DNA of 64,000 bases, taken from positions 1 through 64,000 of the forward strand of contig CAJWVZ010000001.1 of the NCBI GenBank assembly GCA_913048385.1, in the 5' to 3' direction. Of the stretch, positions 55,968 to 64,000 are shown piece after piece. Source of the stretch: an uncultured Gammaproteobacteria bacterium (GTDB taxonomy: Bacteria > Pseudomonadota > Gammaproteobacteria > Pseudomonadales > Pseudohongiellaceae). Within the stretch, counting starts at the first letter, position 1; every line of letters starts with the position of its first letter. The notes under the pieces were generated by a model, which was given only the letters and a program-made list of their open reading frames with translations, had not been told where the DNA came from and did not search any database. The position numbers were made by a program, and so were the translations under genes.

Positions 55968-57770
55968 TCAGTAGGTAGCAAGATGTTCAGTAATCACCGC
56001 TATAAAGGCAGCGCCATATTTCTCTAATTTGCGCTCGCCAACTCCACTTATTTGTGAAAAATTATCGAAGTCTGTTGGAAGCATCAAGCACATCTCTTGA
56101 AGGGAAGCGTCATTGAATATTACATAAGGAGGAATTCCGAGCTCCGAAGCAAACGACCTTCGACATTCCCGAAGCGCTTCCCAAAGCGCGGTATCAATAT
56201 CCGATGGCAGTGGGTTCCGAGTCTGACGTTTTGTTGAGACCTTATCTGGATCCTTCCGTAATTCTATTTTCGCCTCTCCCCTGAGCAATGGACGACAAAT
56301 TTCCTCCAATCGCAGCGCACCGAATCGATCAATGTCGACACTTAAAAATCCTCGGGCAACTAATTGCCGAAAAACAGAACGCCAGTCGTTTGCACCGAGC
56401 AATTTTCCAATACCATATGCTGGGAGATGATGATGCCCAAATTGAAAAATTCTATCAGTTTCAGCGCCGCGTAAGACGTCGATTAAATGATTGACGCCAA
56501 ATCGCTGACCAGTTCTATAAGCCGCGCTAAGCGCCATTCGTGCAAATTCAGTCCCGTCCCAGGTTCGGGGCGGATCAATACAAGTGTCACAGTTTCCGCA
56601 TGCTTCGCTTAAATGTTCATCGAAGTAGCCTAAGAGCGCCTGCCTGCGACAAGAGGTTATTTCACACAATCCAAGCATTGCGTTGAGTCGGTGTTGTTCG
56701 GCGCGCTTGTGTTCCTCATTCCCCTCTGAATTCTGCATCATTTGCCTAAGCTTGATAACATCTTGTAATCCGTAGATCATCCAGGCGTTGGCAGGGAGCC
56801 CGTCTCGTCCGGCCCTGCCTGTTTCTTGGTAATAGGCTTCTATTGTTTTCGGTAGGTCTAGATGAGCAACAAAGCGCACGTCTGGCTTGTCTATACCCAT
56901 TCCGAAGGCAATCGTAGCCACTATAATAATTCCCTCTTCTCGTAAGAAGCGGGCTTGATGTTCCGCTCGTTTGCTACTCGAAATTCCTGCGTGGTAGGGA
57001 AGCGCCTTAAATCGCTGAGTTTCTAACCAGCTCGCTATTTGATCAACTCTGTTCCGGGAGAGACAATAAACAATGCCAGACTCTCCTTGATGTTCGTTTT
57101 TTAAAAACCTAAGAAATTGCTGTTTGGTATTGTTCTTGAGGGCGATTCGGTATCTGATATTTGGACGATCAAACCCTGCAATATAGTGCGGAGCATGCTC
57201 TAATTTGAGTTGGTTAATTATTTCCCTACGAGTACGCTCATCAGCCGTTGCAGTTAAGGCTATACGAGGGACCTCGGGAAATAATTCACATAGAAGGGAA
57301 AGCTCAAGATAATCAGCTCGAAAATCATGACCCCATTGCGATACACAATGTGCCTCGTCGATAGCAAAAAGTGCAATCGTAGTCTCTTGTAGTAAGGTAA
57401 TCGTACGATTTTGTAATAATCGTTCTGGCGCGATGTAGAGGAGATCTAGCGTGCCATCTTTAAGTTGATGCTCAATAGACGCGACCTCATCGCGCTCAAG
57501 CGTGGAGTTAAGAAAGGCCGCGTTTACACCCAGAAGGCGAAGCGCACTGACTTGGTCCTGCATTAGTGCGATGAGCGGCGAAACTACAATGCCGCAGCCA
57601 TTACGAAGAAGTGCTGGGATTTGGTAGCATAAGGACTTTCCTCCACCAGTCGGCATAAGAACAAGCGCATCGTCCCCACCGCTAATTGATTCAATAATCT
57701 CTTTTTGTGGTGATCGAAACGACGCATAACCGAATATGGTTTGTAAAATTTGATCTGCGTCAGTCGGCAT
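55968..57770 (-). CDS. recQ: ATP-dependent DNA helicase RecQ
   Basis: [46 protein letters not shown] domain. Confidence 0.95.
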   Translation of the reverse strand: MPTDADQILQTIFGYASFRSPQKEIIESISGGDDALVLMPTGGGKSLCYQIPALLRNGCGIVVSPLIALMQDQVSALRLLGVNAAFLNSTLERDEVASIEHQLKDGTLDLLYIAPERLLQNRTITLLQETTIALFAIDEAHCVSQWGHDFRADYLELSLLCELFPEVPRIALTATADERTRREIINQLKLEHAPHYIAGFDRPNIRYRIALKNNTKQQFLRFLKNEHQGESGIVYCLSRNRVDQIASWLETQRFKALPYHAGISSSKRAEHQARFLREEGIIIVATIAFGMGIDKPDVRFVAHLDLPKTIEAYYQETGRAGRDGLPANAWMIYGLQDVIKLRQMMQNSEGNEEHKRAEQHRLNAMLGLCEITSCRRQALLGYFDEHLSEACGNCDTCIDPPRTWDGTEFARMALSAAYRTGQRFGVNHLIDVLRGAETDRIFQFGHHHLPAYGIGKLLGANDWRSVFRQLVARGFLSVDIDRFGALRLEEICRPLLRGEAKIELRKDPDKVSTKRQTRNPLPSDIDTALWEALRECRRSFASELGIPPYVIFNDASLQEMCLMLPTDFDNFSQISGVGERKLEKYGAAFIAVITEHLATY

Positions 57771-57850
57771 TCAGATTATCGCTTCTCTAGGTCTCAGAGA
57801 GATTTTTTATTGGCTAACCAAGCAGGCGTTTGGTTGCGGTTTTCGGTCGA

Positions 57851-59446
57851 TTATCGACCGCCAAGTTCTTTTGCAAGGAATTCGTTATAGTCGCCATGAA
57901 AGTCGTTGATTTTTCTGTTACGAATCTCAACGATTCGATTGGCTAACGATGAGACAAACTCCCGATCATGACTCACAAAAATCAAGGTCCCTTCATATAA
58001 TTCAAGGGCAAGATTTAACGATTCAATGGCCTCCATATCCATGTGATTTGTCGGCTCATCCATTATAAGAACATTTGGATCTTGCATCATTAGTTTACCA
58101 AACAGAAGTCGATTTCTTTCTCCGCCTGAGCAAACCTGTACCTTTTTGTTTGCGTCATCAGAGGGGAAAAGTAGCCTACCCAATGTTGCCCGTACAATTA
58201 AGTCATCATGTGAGGGTTTCCGCCATTGACTCATCCATTCGAATACTGTCAGGTTCTCAGCGAAATCTGGTGTATTGTCCTGAGGGCAATAACCAAGTCG
58301 CGCATTTTCTGCCCAACTTATAACGCCGTGCTGCGGTCTAAGTTCGTTTACAAGGCAGCGTAAAAAGGTTGATTTTCCGGCGCCATTTTCCCCAATTATA
58401 GCCATTTTAGTTCCGGCGGGAATAATCATTTGGCAATCGCTAAACAGAGTTTCATCGTCAAAGCTTTGCGACAAATTCTCAACAACCAGGGCCTGTCGGT
58501 GGAGTTTTTTTTCTTGATTAAATCGTATGTACGGATTCACGCGACTGGATGGCTTTACATCTTCTAGTTTTATCTTCTCTAATTGCTTGGCACGGGAGGT
58601 GGCTTGTTTGGCTTTCGAGGCGTTTGCTGAAAATCGACTTACAAATTGTTGTAGGTCTGAAATTTGAGCTGACTTTTTGGCGTTGATCGATTGCAGCCGC
58701 TCTCTTGCGGCCGTCGATGCAATCATAAAATCGTCGTAGTTGCCTGGGTAAACTCTCAGTTCGCCGTAGTCGATGTCGGCCATATGAGTGCAAACAGTGT
58801 TTAGGAAGTGCCTATCGTGAGAGATTATTATCATCGTTGACTTGCGCTGATTCAGTGTTTCTTCGAGCCAACGAATGGCGTTAATGTCCAAATTATTAGT
58901 GGGTTCGTCTAAGAGCAGGATGTCCGGGTCAGCAAAGAGGGCTTGTGCCAAAAGAACACGTAGTTTCCACCCTGGAGCGACTTCGGACATTTTCCCAAGG
59001 TGCAGATCTTGCTCGACTCCAGCACCAAGCAATAACTCGCCAGCACGGCTCTCGGCGCTATAACCGTCCAGCTCTGCAAAATCGACTTCAAGTTCTGCTA
59101 CACGCATACCCTCTTCTTCAGACATTTCTGGAAGGTTATAGATCCGGTCACGCTCTTCCTTGATATCCCAGAGTTGCGCATGGCCCATAATTACAGTGTC
59201 GATGACGGTATAATTCTCATAAGCAAATTGATCTTGATTTAGCGTGCCCAAGCGTTCGTTTGGCGTGAGCGATACATTGCCACCAGTGGCTGTAAGGGTT
59301 CCCTCAAGAATTTTCATGAACGTACTTTTCCCACATCCGTTTGCTCCGATTAGCCCGTATCGGTTTCCCTCGCCAAATTTTACTGAAATATTCTCAAATA
59401 GTGGTTTTGCGCCGAACTGCATCGTTATGTTTGCTGCGGTAATCAA
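57851..59446 (-). CDS. ybiT: ABC-F family ATPase, YbiT type
   Basis: [43 protein letters not shown]; two ABC domains; strongly resembles recalled YbiT. Confidence 0.92.
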   Translation of the reverse strand: MITAANITMQFGAKPLFENISVKFGEGNRYGLIGANGCGKSTFMKILEGTLTATGGNVSLTPNERLGTLNQDQFAYENYTVIDTVIMGHAQLWDIKEERDRIYNLPEMSEEEGMRVAELEVDFAELDGYSAESRAGELLLGAGVEQDLHLGKMSEVAPGWKLRVLLAQALFADPDILLLDEPTNNLDINAIRWLEETLNQRKSTMIIISHDRHFLNTVCTHMADIDYGELRVYPGNYDDFMIASTAARERLQSINAKKSAQISDLQQFVSRFSANASKAKQATSRAKQLEKIKLEDVKPSSRVNPYIRFNQEKKLHRQALVVENLSQSFDDETLFSDCQMIIPAGTKMAIIGENGAGKSTFLRCLVNELRPQHGVISWAENARLGYCPQDNTPDFAENLTVFEWMSQWRKPSHDDLIVRATLGRLLFPSDDANKKVQVCSGGERNRLLFGKLMMQDPNVLIMDEPTNHMDMEAIESLNLALELYEGTLIFVSHDREFVSSLANRIVEIRNRKINDFHGDYNEFLAKELGGR

Positions 59447-59738
59447 TGATCTAATTCCTTTTGGATATGTCCGTTAAGTTTTGACGGCCGGTACTATAGG
59501 ATCAAAAGATAAATAGGTCGAGTGTTTCCGAAATTTAATAGCAAAATTTTTATAAAAGACATTAAAACGAACATGTTTTTGTGGAGGGGTTTAAATAGCA
59601 AATCGTAGTCGTTTGCTTTTTGAGCGCTCTTAATTTGGTGGTACTGGTTATTAGCTAGGGATTTACGTACTCTCTTATTTGTTTTCTGTTGTTATGACTC
59701 GTTTGGACAAAATCTTATTCTGACGAAGGTTAACTAAA

Positions 59739-61292
59739 ATGATTGAGAATTTAACACCGATACTTGTCGGCGGGGGTCAGTTTACTGATGGTCAAAAAGT
59801 CGCTCAAAGACATCGGTCACCAATGGATTTGGCGGCGATCTCAGCAGAAGCGGCTATCGCTGACACGGGATTAAGTAAATTGAGTCGTTCGCTTCTCATA
59901 AAAGCGATTGACACGATTGCCGTTGTTCGGCTTTTTTCGGATTCACATAACCGTCCAAGAATGTCTAGTTCTTTCGGTCGAGCGCAGAACCCGCCACGTT
60001 CAATAGCTCGTAGAATTGGAGCTGAACCAACAAATAGTATATACGGCAGTATTGGCGGGAACACGCCGCAAAAATTTGTAAATGAAATGGCTCAACGTAT
60101 CTCTGAAGGGGACGTGGGAATTGTTCTCCTTGCTGGCGCCGAAGCGATAAGGACAACAAGGCATGCCTTGAGAGAGGGTATTACTCTCGATTGGGAGGAG
60201 GCCAGTTTTGGTTCTTTGGAAGATCGCGGGCAAGGTGAAACTATAACCAATGCGCATGAGTTAGCGCACGGAGTTGGAATTCCAATTAATACCTATCCTT
60301 TGTTTGAGCAGGCGGTTCGCGGAGAGCTTGGGCATAATGTCCAAGAACATCTTGCCTATATGGGATCTATTTTTGCTTCGTTTAGCGAGGTAGCTGCTGA
60401 TAATCCATTTGCCATGTATAGAACCCTTCGAAAGGCGAAGGAGCTTGCAGCCATAACTCAAGACAATCCTTTCGTAGGATTTCCTTATCCTAAATTTATG
60501 AACGCGATGGAAAACGTCAACCAGTCTGCATCCGTGATAATGATGTCGGTGGGGAAGGCTAGAGATTTAGGGATCGATCCGAGAAAGTGGGTTTTTTTGC
60601 ATGGATGCGCGGAAGCTAACGATAAATTGTTGCCGCTTGAGAGGATCGATTATCACTCATCGCCTGCGATGGATGAAACTTTTAATAGAGCGTTTGCGAT
60701 GGCGAGTTTAGACGTCGGCGCGATAGATTACTTTGATTTGTATTCTTGTTTTCCAGCTGCTGTCGAAATTGCATGTAAAAGCTTAAAAATAGACGTGTTC
60801 GATAAGAGGGGATTGACGTTAACAGGTGGGCTTCCGTTTTTTGGTGGTCCGGGTAACAATTATTCAATGCATGCGATAGTCGAAATTATGAAAAAGCTGC
60901 GAGGTAACCGCCAGGCCTTTGGGATGATAACGGCTAACGGAGGGTGTTTAACAAAGCATGCAGCAGGAATTTACTCAGCGATTCCTACATCCGGGGTTTG
61001 GGAGCGTGAAAAGGTATCGAATTATCAGCTTCGGCTAGATGACATCGCAAGCCCAGAAATAACAATGACCCCTCAAGGAGAATCAACAGTGGAGACCTAC
61101 ACAGTCGTTCATAAAAAGGGTGAGCCAGAGCTTGGGATTGTAATCGCACGAGAAAAATTGAGTGGTCGACGGTTTGTTTCGAATACTGCCAATAAAAGCG
61201 GTATTTTAGATGCAATGTTAGACCAAGATTTTTTAGGAAAGTCTGGATTTGTAAACAATGCTGACGGGAAAAATATCATCTCGTTTTTATAA
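59739..61292 (+). CDS. Acetyl-CoA acetyltransferase (thiolase-superfamily, SCP-x-like)
   Basis: PILVGGGQFTDGQ; SIGGNTPQKFVNEMAQRI; LTLTGGLPFFGGPGNNYSMHAI. Confidence 0.85.
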   Translation: MIENLTPILVGGGQFTDGQKVAQRHRSPMDLAAISAEAAIADTGLSKLSRSLLIKAIDTIAVVRLFSDSHNRPRMSSSFGRAQNPPRSIARRIGAEPTNSIYGSIGGNTPQKFVNEMAQRISEGDVGIVLLAGAEAIRTTRHALREGITLDWEEASFGSLEDRGQGETITNAHELAHGVGIPINTYPLFEQAVRGELGHNVQEHLAYMGSIFASFSEVAADNPFAMYRTLRKAKELAAITQDNPFVGFPYPKFMNAMENVNQSASVIMMSVGKARDLGIDPRKWVFLHGCAEANDKLLPLERIDYHSSPAMDETFNRAFAMASLDVGAIDYFDLYSCFPAAVEIACKSLKIDVFDKRGLTLTGGLPFFGGPGNNYSMHAIVEIMKKLRGNRQAFGMITANGGCLTKHAAGIYSAIPTSGVWEREKVSNYQLRLDDIASPEITMTPQGESTVETYTVVHKKGEPELGIVIAREKLSGRRFVSNTANKSGILDAMLDQDFLGKSGFVNNADGKNIISFL

Positions 61293-61355
61293 TTGTCTCT
61301 AATTTAAAAGTAGATATACAAATTTAATTGTCGAAAATTAACTGGAGTTCTGAGA

Positions 61356-62342
61356 ATGGCGCAGGAAAGAATTCAAAAAAGAATTGGGTCGGGTTTTTAC
61401 GCAAAAAGCGAGCCAGAAGAGGTTTTAAATGAGATTGATTTAGAAAATAAGATAGCGGTAGTGACGGGTGGTTACTCTGGAATTGGTTTAGAGACGACCA
61501 GAGCGCTCGCATCAAAAGGGATGCGTGTTTTCGTCCCTGCGCGCAGAATTGATTTAGCTGAAAAAAACCTCGCGGATGTTCCTGGTGATATTGTAATTAG
61601 AAGTCTTAATTTATCTGATTTAGGAACGGTTGAAAAATTTGTGACTGAGTTATCAAGATCAGAGTCTAGAATTGATATTTTAATTAATAACGCAGGAGTA
61701 ATGGCTTGCCCAGAATTTAGGGTAAGCTCTGGATGGGAATCCCAGTTTGCGATTAATCACCTAGGGCATTTTGCACTAACCACTCAGATGCTACCGTTAC
61801 TGATGTCCTCCGAAGCGCCAAGGGTCGTTTGTCTTTCATCAGTTGCTCACAAAAGAGCGGGCATACAGTGGGATGATATTCATTTTGAGCGGACGCCATA
61901 CGACAAGTGGCTTGCTTATGCTCAGGCGAAGTCAGCGAATGCACTATTTGCTTTGTATTTAGATGAGAGATATTCAGGTGAGGGGCTCCGAGCGTTCTCT
62001 GTTCATCCGGGTGGTATTCTTACTCCGCTTCAGCGTTACTTGAAAAATACTGAAATGGAGGCCTTGGGCTGGACGGACGCTGAGGGAAATTTGTCGGAGA
62101 ATGTGGCGTCTTTATTTAAATCAGTATCTCAAGGTGCTGCAACTAGTTTATGGGCAGCAACGAGCTCCCAATTAGATGGTTTGGGTGGACTGTACTGCGA
62201 GGATTGTGATGTCGCTGATGGTGCGTCTAAAGATTCGCCCTCGTGGTCAGGAGTGTCAGAGTGGGTAACGAGCCTGGCAGAAGCAGAACGGCTTTGGGAG
62301 GTAAGTGAAAGGCTTATTAATCAATGCGGAATGATTCCATAA
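61356..62342 (+). CDS. Short-chain dehydrogenase/reductase
   Basis: KIAVVTGGYSGIGLETTRALASKG; NNAGVMA; YAQAKSANALF. Confidence 0.88.
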   Translation: MAQERIQKRIGSGFYAKSEPEEVLNEIDLENKIAVVTGGYSGIGLETTRALASKGMRVFVPARRIDLAEKNLADVPGDIVIRSLNLSDLGTVEKFVTELSRSESRIDILINNAGVMACPEFRVSSGWESQFAINHLGHFALTTQMLPLLMSSEAPRVVCLSSVAHKRAGIQWDDIHFERTPYDKWLAYAQAKSANALFALYLDERYSGEGLRAFSVHPGGILTPLQRYLKNTEMEALGWTDAEGNLSENVASLFKSVSQGAATSLWAATSSQLDGLGGLYCEDCDVADGASKDSPSWSGVSEWVTSLAEAERLWEVSERLINQCGMIP

Positions 62343-62376
62343 ATTAGTTTTGACATATATTCAAAGAGCTGGGCTT

Positions 62377-63144
62377 ATGAATTTTAGGGAGAAAAAAGTT
62401 ATTGTTACTGGCGGGACTAGAGGAATTGGTTATGCTATTTCCACAGCATTTGCCCAGCGAGGCGCTCAAGTTGCGATGGTCTTTCGTACTGACCGTAATA
62501 AGGCAGAGCAGACGCTTTTGGAAATTCGTGAAATCAACCCCGAATACGAGCATCTAATCTTTCAAGCTGACCTTTCAGATCCTGGAGCAACAGCATTAAC
62601 TTTCGATCGTTGTGTCAGTGCTCTCGGTGGAGTAGACATAGTCGTCAATAATGCAGGAATCGGTATCAATCATTCGGTGGACAGTGTCTGCTATGAAGAT
62701 TGGCAAGATATCTGGCAAAAAACACTGGCATGCAATCTTTTGGGCCCTGCTAATCTTTGTTTTTGTGCGTCAAAGCATATGATCGCTGAGGGAGGTGGAA
62801 GGATAGTAAATATAGCATCTCGTGGGGCCTATCGGGGTGAGCCTGAGAAGCCTGCATACGGCGCTAGCAAAGCGGGGCTTATCTCGCTTGGGCAATCTCT
62901 GGCAGTTTCTCTGGCTCCTTATAAAATTTTTGTTGGCACAGTGGCCCCGGGTTTTGTAGAAACAGATCTTTCTGCAGACTTGATGGCCTCTGAAAAGGGA
63001 GCCGGAGTTCGAGCGCAGTCTCCTTTAGGCCGAATTGCTCTGCCAGAGGAAGTCGCGCATGCCGTTTTGTTTCTCGCGTCAGAGGGTGCTGAGTTTTCGA
63101 CCGGCACGGTTATTGATGTGAATGGTGCGTCCTATCTGCGCTGA
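62377..63144 (+). CDS. SDR oxidoreductase (FabG-like)
   Basis: KVIVTGGTRGIGYAISTAFAQRG; NNAGIG; YGASKAGL. Confidence 0.9.
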   Translation: MNFREKKVIVTGGTRGIGYAISTAFAQRGAQVAMVFRTDRNKAEQTLLEIREINPEYEHLIFQADLSDPGATALTFDRCVSALGGVDIVVNNAGIGINHSVDSVCYEDWQDIWQKTLACNLLGPANLCFCASKHMIAEGGGRIVNIASRGAYRGEPEKPAYGASKAGLISLGQSLAVSLAPYKIFVGTVAPGFVETDLSADLMASEKGAGVRAQSPLGRIALPEEVAHAVLFLASEGAEFSTGTVIDVNGASYLR

Positions 63145-63986
63145 TCCTTTGGTGTTTCTTTAGCTGCTGCTCCTAATGAGCATACTTGGTCGTAGAGGTA
63201 TTTAGTAACGCTCTTTCTGGTTGGGTAAGGGGCGAACTCTTCGATCAAAATAGGATCGCCAATATCTACTTGCAAAGACCCATCAAATTTTTTTAAGGCT
63301 TCGTGAATTAAAAGGGCCATACGAAGTGGTTCCGCAATGTGGGAGGCCACATGAAATAATCGACTATTTCTCCCATGGAAGTGGATAGGCACGACTGTGG
63401 GCTTGGCCTCTAGAATTAATTTGGCTGCAAATGTTGTCCAAGGCGCATCCTTAATATCGCCAAAACCAAATTTATCGGCAGTGGACACCATTCCGGATGG
63501 AAATATTAGAACTGGAATGTTTTGTGATAACGCCTGAAGCGCAAGTTGTTTACTGCGGATATTAGTTCTGGTGGCTTCTCTCGAGGGGTTGAAGTCGATA
63601 GGAAGTAAATGTGGAGCGATCGTCGCATCTTGGCAGAGTACTGAGTTTAGCATGATGCGCAGATCGCCACGGACTTGCGCTGCGATATCGCAAAGGACGA
63701 TTCCGTCAATCACCCCGAAAGGATGGTTGGCTACAAAAAGTAGGGGGCCGGATCGAGGTATGTTATCCATCTTCTCTCTACTAAGTTCTACTTTGATCTT
63801 GGCTTCTCTCAGCGCGTGCCCAAAGAACTTGCTGATATCAAAATCGTCTTCTTTTAGTTTGTAGTAAGTTTTCTCAATGCGCCGCCTACCTAAAATAACT
63901 TCAAGGGATGAGATAAGGTTTCTGGTTAACCATGGGTCTGTTGGCTGTGAGTAAGAAATCCGCGGAGGAAAGCGCAGGTAAGGCAT
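63132..63986 (-). CDS. Lysophospholipid/glycerolipid acyltransferase (PlsC-like)
   Basis: LLFVANHPFGVIDGIVLCDI (NHxxG variant of HX4D), LIFPSGMVSTAD. Confidence 0.75.
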   Translation of the reverse strand: MPYLRFPPRISYSQPTDPWLTRNLISSLEVILGRRRIEKTYYKLKEDDFDISKFFGHALREAKIKVELSREKMDNIPRSGPLLFVANHPFGVIDGIVLCDIAAQVRGDLRIMLNSVLCQDATIAPHLLPIDFNPSREATRTNIRSKQLALQALSQNIPVLIFPSGMVSTADKFGFGDIKDAPWTTFAAKLILEAKPTVVPIHFHGRNSRLFHVASHIAEPLRMALLIHEALKKFDGSLQVDIGDPILIEEFAPYPTRKSVTKYLYDQVCSLGAAAKETPKDQRR

Positions 63987-64000
63987 GAATTGAGGATCTA

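Overview
Chromosomal window from a gammaproteobacterium, probably marine (taxonomy inferred from protein character only). Positions 1-32735 are the conserved translation/transcription super-cluster: tRNA-Tyr(partial)-Gly-Thr-tufB-tRNA-Trp-secE-nusG-rplKAJL-rpoBC-rpsLG-fusA-tufA, then the S10, spc and alpha operons to rplQ. It includes rpmD and rpmJ, which the ORF track misses because they are short. From 32.8 kb on is an accessory/metabolic region: class-V aminotransferase, lspA-like, histidine phosphatase, glpK, a TolB-propeller/CehA-type metallohydrolase fusion, two separate Mo-sulfite-dehydrogenase + cytochrome c pairs (SorAB-like and SoxCD-like), an MHS-family MFS transporter, a ydbH-ynbE-ydbL locus, DUF5916, recQ, ybiT, a thiolase, two SDRs and an acyltransferase. 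The best hidden item is a SelW/Rdx-family selenoprotein gene at 51260-51499 (+). It has an in-frame TGA in a CxxU motif (YCAE-U-NYLPEADRV) and a candidate SECIS hairpin just downstream; the ORF track breaks it at the TGA and lists only an antisense ORF. Other notable points: a beta-lactamase-fold pseudogene with an internal deletion, a 5'-truncated gene remnant, a ydbH-like gene lacking a canonical start, strongly diverged tufA/tufB copies, and an unusually long, structured rpsJ-rplC spacer.
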